Of a stretch of DNA of 64,000 nucleotides, positions 16,654-25,453 are shown one piece after another (positions within the stretch are counted from its first letter, which is position 1; each line of letters opens with the position of its first letter). The translations under genes were made by a program, and so were the position numbers. The notes under the pieces were generated by a model that made no database searches, had not been told where the DNA came from, and saw only the letters and a list, made by a program, of their open reading frames with translations. The stretch comes from Bifidobacterium scaligerum (GTDB lineage Bacteria > Actinomycetota > Actinomycetes > Actinomycetales > Bifidobacteriaceae): positions 30,684 through 94,683 of the forward strand of contig NZ_PGLQ01000006.1 of the NCBI RefSeq assembly GCF_002802865.1. The letters are read 5' to 3'.

Positions 16654-18579
16654 ATGCCAAGAGGACCTATGGGGCACGGGCCGGGCGCAGGACGCACGGT
16701 CGAAAAACCCGCTGATTTCGGCAAAGTCATGGGCAAGCTCATGGAATACTGCCGCAATTACATTCCCGTCATCATCATCGCGCTGATTTTAGGTGCGGCC
16801 GGCACGATCTTCCAGATCATCGGCCCGGACAAGCTCAAGGACATGACCAACGAAATCGTCAAGGGGCTGCCGGCCGTCGTCAACGGACGCCCGGTGATGA
16901 ACTCGGTCGATTTCGCGGCAGTCGGCCGCATCGCCTGGCTGCTGGTCGCCCTGTATGTAGGGTACGCGGTACTCAGCTACGTGCAGAGCTGGATGATGGC
17001 TAACGTCACCCAGCGTACGGCCCAACGGCTGCGCGAATCGATTTCGGTCAAAATCAACAAACTTCCGCTCAAATACTTCGACAAGGTCAGCTACGGCGAC
17101 GTGCTGTCGCGCATCACCAATGACGTGGACGCCATCGGCCAAACGCTGGGGCAAAGCCTAGGCTCTTTGATCACCTCGGTCACCCTGTTCGTGGGCGCGC
17201 TGGTCATGATGTTCTACAACAACGTGATCATGACATTGTGCGCCATCGGCGCAAGCCTGATCGGTTTGGTGCTGATGATGGCGATTATGAAGGCCTCGCA
17301 GAAGTACTTTGCGCAGCAGCAGGCCGCCTTGGGCGACGTGAACGGTCACGTGGAAGAGATGTACGCCGGGCATTTGATCGTGAAGGCGTATAACGGCGAG
17401 GTCGAATCGATTCGTCGCTTTGAGCAGTACAACGCGGAACTGTATGAGTCCGGATGGAAATCGCAGTTCCTGTCTGGCCTGATGATGCCGCTGATGAACT
17501 TCGTCGGCAACTTCGGCTACGTGGTGGTATGCGTGGTGGGCGCGGCGCTCGCCATGGACGGGCAGATCGAGTTCGGCGTGATCGTGGCGTTCATGATGTA
17601 CATTCGCCTGTTCACTCAGCCGCTTTCCCAGTTCGCGCAGGCCTTCCAGAACCTGCAACGTTGCGCGGCCGCCGCCGAGCGCGTGTTCGGCTTCCTGGAG
17701 GAGCCGGAAATGGCGGAAGAGCCGACCAAGGCTGAGCTTGGAGTCGATCCGGCGGTTGACGGACGCGGCGGTCATGGTGCGTCGATGCCGGTTGCCCGGC
17801 GCGCGCAGCTGCTCGGTTATGACGCCCAAGGGCGTGTGCAGCCCGTGCGTGGCGACGTGGAATTCAATCATGTGCAGTTCGGTTATGAGCCGGACAAGCC
17901 AATTATCCACGATTTTTCCGCCTCTGTTGCGGCCGGGCAGAAAGTGGCCATTGTGGGCCCGACCGGTGCCGGCAAAACCACGATGGTGAACCTCCTGATG
18001 CGGTTCTACGAGATTTCCGGCGGTTCGATTTCCATCGACGGAGTGAATACTGCGAGCGTACCTCGATGGAATGTGCACGACCAGTTCTCGATGGTGCTGC
18101 AAGACACATGGGTGTTCCGCGGAACCGTGCGTGAAAACATCGCGTATGCCAAGCCTGGTGTGACCGACGAACAAATCGTCGCCGCCTGCCGGGCGGTGGG
18201 GCTCGACCATTACATCCAGTCGTTGCCGGACGGATATGACACCGTGTTGGACGACAAATCCACACTGTCCGCAGGACAGAAGCAGTTACTCACCATCGCC
18301 CGCGCGATGGTGCAGGACGCTCCTATTCTGATCCTCGACGAGGCCACCTCCTCCGTCGATACCCGTACCGAGGAGCTCATTCAGAAAGCCATGGACGCAC
18401 TGACCGTGGGGCGTACCTCCTTCGTGATCGCACACCGCCTCTCCACCATCCGCGACGCCGACATGATCCTCGTCATGAACCACGGCGATGTGATTGAGCG
18501 CGGCACCCATGACGAGCTGCTGGCGGCGGGAGGGTTTTACGCCGACCTCTACAACTCCCAATTCACGCTCGCTGGATGA
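16654..18579 (+). CDS. ABC exporter half-transporter with canonical catalytic site
   Basis: This 641-aa partner of the preceding gene starts 39 bp after its stop with AAAGGA upstream of ATG 16654. After a Gly/Pro-rich start it has six membrane helices, then the ATPase with GPTGAGKTTM, signature LSAGQKQL (Gly to Ala at the third position), Walker B ILILDEATSSVD and a His switch in VIAHRLSTI. The catalytic Glu is present, complementing the Asp in the partner. A linker of about 60 residues joins the membrane domain to the ATPase. Its last codons form the left arm of a large stem-loop. Confidence 0.95.
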   Translation: MPRGPMGHGPGAGRTVEKPADFGKVMGKLMEYCRNYIPVIIIALILGAAGTIFQIIGPDKLKDMTNEIVKGLPAVVNGRPVMNSVDFAAVGRIAWLLVALYVGYAVLSYVQSWMMANVTQRTAQRLRESISVKINKLPLKYFDKVSYGDVLSRITNDVDAIGQTLGQSLGSLITSVTLFVGALVMMFYNNVIMTLCAIGASLIGLVLMMAIMKASQKYFAQQQAALGDVNGHVEEMYAGHLIVKAYNGEVESIRRFEQYNAELYESGWKSQFLSGLMMPLMNFVGNFGYVVVCVVGAALAMDGQIEFGVIVAFMMYIRLFTQPLSQFAQAFQNLQRCAAAAERVFGFLEEPEMAEEPTKAELGVDPAVDGRGGHGASMPVARRAQLLGYDAQGRVQPVRGDVEFNHVQFGYEPDKPIIHDFSASVAAGQKVAIVGPTGAGKTTMVNLLMRFYEISGGSISIDGVNTASVPRWNVHDQFSMVLQDTWVFRGTVRENIAYAKPGVTDEQIVAACRAVGLDHYIQSLPDGYDTVLDDKSTLSAGQKQLLTIARAMVQDAPILILDEATSSVDTRTEELIQKAMDALTVGRTSFVIAHRLSTIRDADMILVMNHGDVIERGTHDELLAAGGFYADLYNSQFTLAG

Positions 18580-18665
18580 TGGAGTGTCCTCGTCGTTGCT
18601 GCCCGCTGCGACGTACCTTCGTACGCCTTTGCGGGCGCGCCTTGAGGACACACGCATCATCCAGC
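18571..18665. terminator. Nested 95-nt stem-loop starting at the exporter stop codon
   Basis: GCTGGATGATG (18571-18581) pairs exactly with 18655-18665. Inside it GTGTCCTC pairs with GAGGACAC (18584-18591 and 18644-18651), then GCCCGC with GCGGGC (18601-18606 and 18631-18636), and CGTAC with GTACG around CTTC (18612-18625). All pairs nest in one long arm. The left arm includes the TGA of the exporter gene. There is no T run, so it may act as an RNA-stabilising 3' end rather than a classical terminator. Confidence 0.75.
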
Positions 18666-19031
18666 TCGCTCCGCTCGCTGATTGACGGCGCGTTTTCTGC
18701 GTTGCCCCTCGGTCGACGTACCGTGTCGCGCTGCGCGCGACCTTCGCGGCAGAGCCGCTCACTTCGCCTACGGATAGTCCGCTGGACTATCCGTTTGACG
18801 GCTCAGCCCCTTTGCGGGCGTACCTTGCGGCTGCGTGAGTCAGTCGGCTCGGTTCATGTGCCGGGATGTGGGACGGAATTGTAATGTGGGCTGTTTTGCG
18901 GTTTTGTACCGCGGGGAAGTGGGACACAACCGCAAAACAGGGATTTATACAGAGTGGTACCGCGAACATTGGCTGTTTTGCGTTGCTGGGTGTCGCGGGC
19001 CTCGACGGGGGAGTGGGACGAAACCGTATTT
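18666..19031. other. Non-coding 366-bp stretch with several inverted repeats
   Basis: No credible gene is seen. GGATAGTCC-gct-GGACTATCC (18773-18793) is a perfect 9-bp hairpin. The motif CTGTTTTGCG occurs at 18891 and 18973 and, inverted, at 18931. GTGGGAC occurs at 18868, 18919 and 19013. Confidence 0.65.
18891..18940. repeat. 13-bp inverted repeat CTGTTTTGCGGTT
   Basis: The arms are 18891-18903 and 18928-18940, perfect, with a 24-nt loop. It lies between the convergent ends of the exporter and the EamA transporter gene. Confidence 0.7.
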
Positions 19032-19057
19032 TCACTGCATTTGCGGTTTCGTCCCAC
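19013..19057. repeat. 14-bp inverted repeat GTGGGACGAAACCG at the end of the EamA gene
   Basis: The arms 19013-19026 and 19044-19057 pair perfectly. The stop codon of the minus-strand EamA gene (19032-19034) lies in the 17-nt loop, so the right arm encodes the protein's last residues. A 3'-end RNA structure shared by both strands is likely. Confidence 0.75.
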
Positions 19058-20021
19058 GGCGCGACAGCTTGCCGTCGCCGCCGATTTCGCGTTTTGCGCC
19101 GCCGAATGCGAATATGACGAGCGCACAAACCAACAGGATGAGATTTGCCGCGCTGCCGGTCGAAAGCGGTTCCTTGAAATACAGTACGCCCAAGCATATT
19201 TGGATAATTGCGGAAAGATACTGGGTGATGCCAAGACTGGTCAGCATGGTGCGGCAAAGAGCGAAGTTATACAGTACCAAGGGCGCGAAAGTCAGTAGGC
19301 CGGATAACACGAATAGCGCCCACTGACCAGCGGATATTCCCGAGATGACGGGCATGGTTCTCCCGCCGGCAAGCACATATACCGATGTTGCCACGCCCAG
19401 CACCAGCATTTCAGCCGAGAACGATGTGAGCGAATCGACGATGCTGGGAACCAGCTTATGAACAAGACCATAGAGAGACCAGGTGATCGGCAACAGGGCC
19501 GCCGCTATCGGAATGTGTCCATTGGCGTATCCCGAGAGCAACACGGAGGCAAAGGCCACCATGCATCCCACCCATTGCGTTCGGGTCAATGACTCCTTAA
19601 GCACCACCACACCGAAAACGACTGTCAATAACGGATTGACCAGATAGCCGATGCCGGCATCGGTGACCTGATTGGACAATATTGCATATATGTGGGTCAG
19701 CCAATTCGCCCCAAGCAGTAATGCGCAGACGATGGTCGCGGCAAGCTGCGTTCTGTCGGTGACAAGCCTGACAAGATTGGGGATCCTGCCCGTACACACC
19801 AGAAACACTATGGACAGAACGGTTGTCCACAGTATTCTTTGGACGATCACCTTTTCGTAGCCGGCCGCGTTCAGGCCGCTGAAAAGAACCGGCAGGAAGC
19901 CCCAAATAACATAGGATCCTATGCCGGCTGCCGTGCCGAGAACAGACGACGCCGTTCTGGCGTCGAATCTTCTGGACAAGCCGACATTGTCGTTGACCGT
20001 GTTCGACGTGTTGCTCGACAT
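19032..20021 (-). CDS. EamA/RarD-family transporter
   Basis: This 329-aa membrane protein has about ten hydrophobic segments, including GIGSYVIWGFLPVLFSGL, which matches the start of RarD proteins, and LGANWLTHIYAI. EamA/DMT members often export amino acids or small metabolites. It is the last gene of the minus-strand peptide/LanC cluster, 80 bp after the LanC-like gene, so it may release a product of that pathway; this is inference. The ATG at 20021 follows GGAAG. The C-terminus ends in basic residues encoded by an inverted repeat. Confidence 0.9.
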   Translation of the reverse strand: MSSNTSNTVNDNVGLSRRFDARTASSVLGTAAGIGSYVIWGFLPVLFSGLNAAGYEKVIVQRILWTTVLSIVFLVCTGRIPNLVRLVTDRTQLAATIVCALLLGANWLTHIYAILSNQVTDAGIGYLVNPLLTVVFGVVVLKESLTRTQWVGCMVAFASVLLSGYANGHIPIAAALLPITWSLYGLVHKLVPSIVDSLTSFSAEMLVLGVATSVYVLAGGRTMPVISGISAGQWALFVLSGLLTFAPLVLYNFALCRTMLTSLGITQYLSAIIQICLGVLYFKEPLSTGSAANLILLVCALVIFAFGGAKREIGGDGKLSRRGTKPQMQ

Positions 20022-20101
20022 GTGACTTCCGTTTACCGGTGAGATCGGCTCAAGGAACCGTAACGGGCAGGCTCAGTATTCATCATGAGACGTCAACGAC
20101 C

Positions 20102-21607
20102 TTATTCCCAAAACCCAATGTCGTCATACGCGCGGGGAAGACGCTCACCCTTGTCTGCAAGATACAGTTCAAGCAGTGAGGAAGCCACGCCTGCGGCACC
20201 ATCGCGCAATCCGATTGGATGCCCTATACGAGTGGGGTTCAGCCTGGACCAGGCTATAGGCCATATCGCTTGATCCCCAGAAGCGGACCGGGTCACCTTT
20301 GCGGTGCCGAGCAAGACGGATGCGGTGCGATTGGCGAGTTCCAGCCAATGTTCGTCTGGATGAACTTCGTTCAGGCTCAGGAAGAAATGAACAAGTCCTG
20401 CATGTCCGCAGCACTGGCAGACGTTATTCCACAATCCCGGAGACTGATGTTCGGGGACGCCGATGGATTCGAGTCCTTCGACATATCCCTTGACCGTATC
20501 CAGGTACGATTCGTCGTTAGTCAATGCATAGAGCGACAAGAACAACTTTGCAGTGCCGGCAATGCCGTTGCATTCTCCCGCATAGAACAGGTTGCGACCT
20601 GTATTGAGATCGTGCGGAGAAAGAAAACCCTTGGTTTGGGGCACGGCATGATTGGTCAGGAACAAGGAAGCCTGCTTGGCGCCGTCCAGATAAGCATGAT
20701 CGCCGGTCTCGTGGTACAGACGCAGCAGTGTAAAACCTGCTCCCGCGGGCCCATACGAAAAATTCGGACGGTGAGAACCGATGAGCCGCTGGTAGTTGGC
20801 AATGGTGGCGGGCTCGACGAAACCGCCCGTATGGGCATTGCCTGTCAACGATTCGTAATACTTGTCGCGCCAGTAATTGCGTTCGGCGATCTGCGCGAAT
20901 GCGTCAAAATCCAAGGATCCGTCCGGCTGGCGCACTCCGTGCGAAAGGAATTCACGCCCGGCGGCAGCAATCACTGTGGTTATCTCATCGGATTGGAGAA
21001 TGGCGTTGATGTCAATCAGAATTTCGATGATGCCGCCATCGAACAGTTGGGCGCTGGTATTCGCCCAATGCACTCCATATTCGCCTGATTCCGCAATGAG
21101 CAGATACCATTGCGCGATCTGTGCCAGAGCCGTTTCGATGGTGTTCTTCAGGTCCTGGGCGCTGGGATCTGCGCTGGGATCTGCGCTGGGATCTTGAGAT
21201 GCGGTATACCATGCTCGTCTGAGTGATTCGGCGACACCTCCTACGCCGAAGTCGACGCTTTTGCCGAGTTCCGGTAGGGATTCCTGCCGCTGCAATGCCG
21301 CAATATTGTCCGGCAGGAGAATATCCCGCCAGTGAAGTGCCGCGAACCGGGCGGCTTTGGCGAAAATCTCGCCGTATGTGGAGCTTCCTGTCGCCTGATA
21401 CAGATTGGCGTAAAACTCCACAATGCCGGTGGAACCATGGTATCGGGATAGGTCCAACGGCGCTTGCGGATCCGTCGTCCAATACACGCCGTCGGCATGG
21501 GCATGGGCATATTGGGATATCGAGCGTTCTGCGTCCTGCGCAAGCTCAAGGTATTGGTCGGCGGAATCCGCTGCGGTAATGGGGAAGAGGGTGTCGTAAT
21601 CCGTCAT
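20102..21607 (-). CDS. Stand-alone LanC-like (lanthionine cyclase-fold) protein with CCG zinc motif
   Basis: This 501-aa protein shows the repeated Gly-rich turns of the LanC (alpha/alpha)6 barrel: GSTGIVEF (58), GVGGVAESL (121), GPAGAGFTLL (286), GECNGIAGTAKL (344), CGHAGLVHF (400) and GLRDGAAGVASSL (466). The likely zinc ligands are C346, C399 and C400. Most LanC proteins have Cys-His-Gly at the last site; here it is Cys-Cys-Gly, the variant known from ProcM-type lanthipeptide synthetases. No dehydratase (LanB, or the LanM dehydratase half) and no precursor peptide is seen nearby. Instead it follows a FAD oxidoreductase, a racemase and an oligopeptide importer, so it may add thiols to, or process, imported modified peptides or amino acids; this is inference. 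Residues 139-150 are DPSA three times. ATG 21607 follows GAAGGA. Confidence 0.85.
   Translation of the reverse strand: MTDYDTLFPITAADSADQYLELAQDAERSISQYAHAHADGVYWTTDPQAPLDLSRYHGSTGIVEFYANLYQATGSSTYGEIFAKAARFAALHWRDILLPDNIAALQRQESLPELGKSVDFGVGGVAESLRRAWYTASQDPSADPSADPSAQDLKNTIETALAQIAQWYLLIAESGEYGVHWANTSAQLFDGGIIEILIDINAILQSDEITTVIAAAGREFLSHGVRQPDGSLDFDAFAQIAERNYWRDKYYESLTGNAHTGGFVEPATIANYQRLIGSHRPNFSYGPAGAGFTLLRLYHETGDHAYLDGAKQASLFLTNHAVPQTKGFLSPHDLNTGRNLFYAGECNGIAGTAKLFLSLYALTNDESYLDTVKGYVEGLESIGVPEHQSPGLWNNVCQCCGHAGLVHFFLSLNEVHPDEHWLELANRTASVLLGTAKVTRSASGDQAIWPIAWSRLNPTRIGHPIGLRDGAAGVASSLLELYLADKGERLPRAYDDIGFWE
21160..21195 (-). repeat. Three 12-bp repeats inside the LanC-like gene
   Basis: GCGCTGGGATCT is repeated three times exactly and encodes Asp-Pro-Ser-Ala units in a loop of the protein. 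The unit is a multiple of three, so copy-number change would keep the frame. Confidence 0.9.
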
Positions 21608-21634
21608 TGGTTTGTCCTTCGCTGTTGCGCCGGC

Positions 21635-21652
21635 CGATGCGGGAACGCATCG
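21635..21652 (-). promoter_or_regulatory. Hairpin in the leader of the LanC-like gene
   Basis: CGATGCG (21635-21641) and CGCATCG (21646-21652) form a perfect 7-bp stem with a 4-nt loop, 28 nt upstream of the start codon on the minus strand. Confidence 0.5.
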
Positions 21653-21668
21653 AACCGATGATTGCTAT

Positions 21669-21701
21669 GAATATCGATGTGAATATCGATGTGAATATCG
21701 A
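21669..21701. repeat. 12-bp tandem repeat GAATATCGATGT, 2.75 copies
   Basis: The array lies in the 136-bp gap between the oxidoreductase and LanC-like genes, the widest gap in the downstream half of the cluster. It could mark an internal promoter or binding site. Confidence 0.85.
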
Positions 21702-21743
21702 AAGTGCCTTCAATTCGGGCGCCAGATAGGGGGAGCTGGTGTG

Positions 21744-22874
21744 TCAGATCGACGCAAACCGCTGCGGTCGAAAATCGTCCAGCACGTGGAACTCATTGCC
21801 GTCCACCAGCTCGTCTCCCAACAGCTGTCCCAGCAGCAAACCGACCGTGGCGCCGCTGTGCGTGAAGACGACGGAGACGTTCGTGCCGGCAATGGTGCCG
21901 ACTACGGGATAGCCGTCTGCGGGAATAGGGCGGATACCGACCTTTACGCTTTCGGCGTGCAGCACGGGCTTACCTTCCAGAGCGTTGCCTACCGCATCCA
22001 GCAGTGCGCGCACCGCCTCGTCCGGTACGTTTTGACCCGGTGCGTCAACGAGTTCTTCCAACCTGCTCGCCACGATAACCAGTCGTCCTGATGCGTCTGG
22101 CCTCACTCCGGCAAAAGGCATACGCAACAGTGTCCGTGGCGGGTTGTCGACCGGTTCGGTGGTTATCGTGACGCCGATATTCGATGACTCGGGGATATCG
22201 GCGATTGGTGCAAGGAGTTTCGTGGTCGCCGATCCTGCGGCAACGATGATGTTGTCTGCGTCAATGGTCTGGCCGTCAACGGTCTGCACGCCTGATACCG
22301 CATGATTGTCATCGGTGAGCAGTCGATTGACGAGGCCTGAGACGATCCGTCCGCCATGCTGCTTGACGACGCCATTGAGTTCGTGGATGAGCAATGGGAG
22401 ATCGACCCATGCGTCTTCCGGCTCGTACAGCACCGTTCCCCGCACTCGGGACCAATCCACCGTAGGTTCGACCGACTGGGCTTCTTGAGCGGAAATCGGA
22501 TATATATCCTGCCCTTGAGACGCCAAACGTGCGATTTCATCGTCAATTGATTCACGTGAAACAGACACGGTTGTCGTCGGCAGCAACTGGCGGTCCGACG
22601 AGCTGCCCCAATCAAGTCGTCCAGAAGGGTGGTACCAGGACGCCGAGGAGCGGAGCTGTTCGTGGGCCAGCCTCAATCGTCCCAATGTGCGCAACGTGTG
22701 GTACGCAGGGGAGGTGGCGGCAGCATCGTTGATCCACCCCAATGATCTCGCCGACGCCGTCTCTTCCGCAGAGCCGCCGTCGAGCAGAGTCACCTGCTGA
22801 CCGCGTGATGCGAGTCTTGCGGCGGTGGCCGCGCCCAATATTCCATTGCCTACAACGAGATATCGCTTGGTCAT
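21744..22874 (-). CDS. FAD-dependent oxidoreductase, DAO (D-amino-acid oxidase/DadA) family
   Basis: This 376-aa protein begins with the FAD-binding Rossmann motif VVGNGILGAATAARL (G9, G11, G14), followed by an acidic residue in VTLLDGG. The C-terminal part HSGATVGLLLGQLLGDEL fits the second FAD-contact region of DAO-family enzymes. Members oxidise amino or imino acids. It lies 84 bp after an Asp/Glu racemase-family gene and before the LanC-like gene, so its substrate may be an amino acid released or epimerised in the same pathway. The ATG at 22874 is the only well-placed start. No signal peptide is present. Confidence 0.9.
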   Translation of the reverse strand: MTKRYLVVGNGILGAATAARLASRGQQVTLLDGGSAEETASARSLGWINDAAATSPAYHTLRTLGRLRLAHEQLRSSASWYHPSGRLDWGSSSDRQLLPTTTVSVSRESIDDEIARLASQGQDIYPISAQEAQSVEPTVDWSRVRGTVLYEPEDAWVDLPLLIHELNGVVKQHGGRIVSGLVNRLLTDDNHAVSGVQTVDGQTIDADNIIVAAGSATTKLLAPIADIPESSNIGVTITTEPVDNPPRTLLRMPFAGVRPDASGRLVIVASRLEELVDAPGQNVPDEAVRALLDAVGNALEGKPVLHAESVKVGIRPIPADGYPVVGTIAGTNVSVVFTHSGATVGLLLGQLLGDELVDGNEFHVLDDFRPQRFASI

Positions 22875-22958
22875 GTCAAAAGTCTTTCTCTAGCAGTTGT
22901 GTATGCATGGCAACTGTTCGTTAGCCGCAGAACGTCAAAGCGTCAGAACATCAAAACG

Positions 22959-23738
22959 TCATTGGACTGCGGAATGAAGCCACTGGATTAAGGTGTCCGC
23001 ATCCCACACCGGCAGTCCGGTGTGATGTCGAATTTCCTCGGAGAACGGAGCGAGATTGGTGCATTCCAGCACGATGGCGGCGATGCTGTCGTCCGATGCC
23101 AGTGCCTGATCGATGCCGGCCAGGACTTCATCGCTGGCTCGTCTGACGTCGTAGTCGTCGGTGTCTGACGTAATCACGCCATACAGATACGTCGCCCCAG
23201 TCAGAGCGGCGACCCTCACTCGCGCGAAATCACGCGATGCGACGCCGCTTTCCCGCAACTGTTCCTCATCGATTCCATGTTGTTCGATGGTGACCACAAG
23301 CACTTTCTGGTCTGATCTGAGCAGTCTGAGCGCCAATTCCACTTGCAGCAGACTTGAAGTAGCTACCGGAATGGCAGTCCGATCGGCGATCTGCGACTGG
23401 TATCGTGCCATCAGTCCGCATGATGTGCCAGCCACTGCAATGCCCTGATCGGCCATCGTGTTGACGGCGTCGATAAACCCCTCTCGGACTTTCTCGGATT
23501 TCGGGGCGGTCATATCGGACGGACCTATGCCTTGCACGATGGCATAATGCACCGGGAAAGGGAATGTGGCCGCGTTACCGATGTCCCCGAGAGGGCGCGG
23601 GATGGTCGAGTCCAGCATGGCGACGCCTACGGAAACCCCGTAGAAGGGTCTGCCGCGTTTGATCGTCGCGGTCTCGCGGCTATGCGCTTGGTTATGCGCC
23701 TCTGTCGGCAGATGGTTGAACGAATGGGAGGTGCTCAT
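22959..23738 (-). CDS. Aspartate/glutamate racemase-superfamily protein
   Basis: This 259-aa protein has the two Cys of the Asp/Glu racemase fold: C107 in AGTSCGLMARYQ and C226 in IVLECTNLAPF. These act as the acid/base pair in aspartate, glutamate and hydantoin racemases and as nucleophile and acid in maleate isomerases. The N-terminal 30 residues are polar and probably disordered. It starts 14 bp after the binding-protein gene ends, so the two are co-transcribed. The presence of both Cys argues for an active isomerase. Which amino acid or cyclic derivative it turns over is unknown. Confidence 0.88.
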   Translation of the reverse strand: MSTSHSFNHLPTEAHNQAHSRETATIKRGRPFYGVSVGVAMLDSTIPRPLGDIGNAATFPFPVHYAIVQGIGPSDMTAPKSEKVREGFIDAVNTMADQGIAVAGTSCGLMARYQSQIADRTAIPVATSSLLQVELALRLLRSDQKVLVVTIEQHGIDEEQLRESGVASRDFARVRVAALTGATYLYGVITSDTDDYDVRRASDEVLAGIDQALASDDSIAAIVLECTNLAPFSEEIRHHTGLPVWDADTLIQWLHSAVQ

Positions 23739-23752
23739 AGGTTCCAGGCCCC

Positions 23753-25363
23753 TTACGCGAGTTTCGCGTCGTACAGGTTCAGGCGGGATTCCGCATCGTA
23801 GGTAACGCCCTGCACTCCCTTGCTCAGTCCATAGAACTGCACGAGATAGGCGACCGGGATCTGCAGGCCGCGTTCCACGATCTCCTTCTGTACGTTTTGC
23901 AGAATCTTGTTTCTGGCGGTGTCGTCGGTGGTGGCGTTCTGTTCGGACAACGGAGCGACCAGATCGTCGTTGGCCTCCAGGTTCGAGCGATTGCCGCCGT
24001 CTACGGGAGACACTTGGCCGCGGAGCACGTCGGCGTCGATATCGGTGGTGTTCGCGAACAGGACGGAGTACTTGTGCTTGCCGGTGACTTCCGAATAATC
24101 ACCGGTGTAGTCCGCGAAGTCCACCTGAAGGCCGTTCTGGTTGAGCTGCTGCACCACGAGCTCCAGCAGCTTCTGGGAAAGCGTATACGGGCTGGCTTTG
24201 GTGATGTGGAACGACAAGGGCTTGCCGTCCTTTTCCCAAATGCCGTCGTTGTTCTTGCTCCAGCCGTCGTCTTCGAGGAGCTTGTCGGCCTTGGAGGGAT
24301 CGTATTTCAGCTCATCGGAAAGATCGGCCCATCCGGAAACGTTCTTGGTCAACAGGCTGATGGCGGGTTCGGACTTGCCTCCGAAAGCCACGGTGTTGAT
24401 CTCATCGCGGTTCAGGTAATATGAAACGGCCTGACGGACGGATTGGTCCGTGAACGGCGCCTCCTTGACGTTCACCTGCAGACGGAGCGGCACGCCGGGC
24501 GTGGTGACGGGCACGATGGTTGCCCCTGAGCCTTCGGCGGACTGGAAATCCTGCGGATCGATGCTTTGCGCGACCTGCGCCTGTCCCGAAGTCAGCAGAC
24601 CAAGGCGAGAACTCGATTCGGGCACCAGCTTGAACACGATGGTCTTGATATAGGCCTCGCCCGTATGCCCTGCATATGAAGGATTGGTGTCGTAATCCTT
24701 CCTCGCGTTGATGGTCACATCCTGATTCGGCGTGTATTTGCCTAATGTGTATGGACCGGTTCCCACCACTCCTGCGGCGCATCGCGCTTCGGCGGACTGG
24801 GCTATGGTGTTCGGGGAGAGAATCGAGAGGAAATCGCTGGCCGTGTGGTTCAGGAACGAACCGTTCGGCTTGCTGAAGGCCACGGTGACGGTCTGCGGAT
24901 CAACCACGGTTGTGCTTGTGTAGTTGGCGAAGTAGCTGCTGGATCTGACGCCTTGCGGATAGGTTGCGGCTTGGTCGAAGTTCTGCTTGACCACTTCGGC
25001 GGTAAGCTCCTCGCCGTCCGAGAAGTGAACGCCTTTTTTGAGATGGAACGTGAATTCCGTCGCGTCTGCATTGGACTCCCAGCTTTCGGCCAAGGCGGGG
25101 AGCAGCTTGCCGGTTTTCGTATCCAAAGCGGTGAGGCTTTCCACAACCTGCCGCAGCACATTATGCACTGCCGGTTCATCGAACTGCCATGGATCAAGGC
25201 ACTTTACGGTTCCGTCCAATGCGACGGTGAGCGTCTGGCCGGTGGCGGATTGCGCGGCTGTGGCGCTGCCGCAAGCGGCCAGTGAACATGCCAATGTGCC
25301 GGCGGCTAAGACGGTGAGCAATCGCTTGGTTCGGGATGCGAGCAGGGAAGTCGGAAAAGTCAT
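23753..25363 (-). CDS. Oligopeptide/dipeptide ABC transporter binding lipoprotein (family 5)
   Basis: This 536-aa protein has a lipoprotein signal with lipobox LAAC (C31) and the family 5 binding-protein pattern: ALAESWESNADATEFTFHLK, VGTGPYTLGKY and an AVSYYLNRDEI segment. It should capture a peptide or modified amino acid outside the cell for the DppB/C/DF-type subunits encoded upstream. It lies 90 bp downstream of the ATPase gene; the gap contains two copies of AAATACCTAC on the minus strand. ATG 25363 is preceded by GAAAG. Confidence 0.93.
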   Translation of the reverse strand: MTFPTSLLASRTKRLLTVLAAGTLACSLAACGSATAAQSATGQTLTVALDGTVKCLDPWQFDEPAVHNVLRQVVESLTALDTKTGKLLPALAESWESNADATEFTFHLKKGVHFSDGEELTAEVVKQNFDQAATYPQGVRSSSYFANYTSTTVVDPQTVTVAFSKPNGSFLNHTASDFLSILSPNTIAQSAEARCAAGVVGTGPYTLGKYTPNQDVTINARKDYDTNPSYAGHTGEAYIKTIVFKLVPESSSRLGLLTSGQAQVAQSIDPQDFQSAEGSGATIVPVTTPGVPLRLQVNVKEAPFTDQSVRQAVSYYLNRDEINTVAFGGKSEPAISLLTKNVSGWADLSDELKYDPSKADKLLEDDGWSKNNDGIWEKDGKPLSFHITKASPYTLSQKLLELVVQQLNQNGLQVDFADYTGDYSEVTGKHKYSVLFANTTDIDADVLRGQVSPVDGGNRSNLEANDDLVAPLSEQNATTDDTARNKILQNVQKEIVERGLQIPVAYLVQFYGLSKGVQGVTYDAESRLNLYDAKLA

Positions 25364-25453
25364 GGTGTTGCTTTCTGTACGTAGGAATGAATTGCTGTTG
25401 TGTATTGGTAGGTATTTGCGTAGGTATTTGTTGTCGGCCGCTATCGGCTCTCC

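Noticed and set aside
20102..21607. Lantibiotic biosynthesis locus
   Set aside because: A LanC-like protein is present, but no dehydratase, precursor peptide or immunity gene is seen within 10 kb either side.
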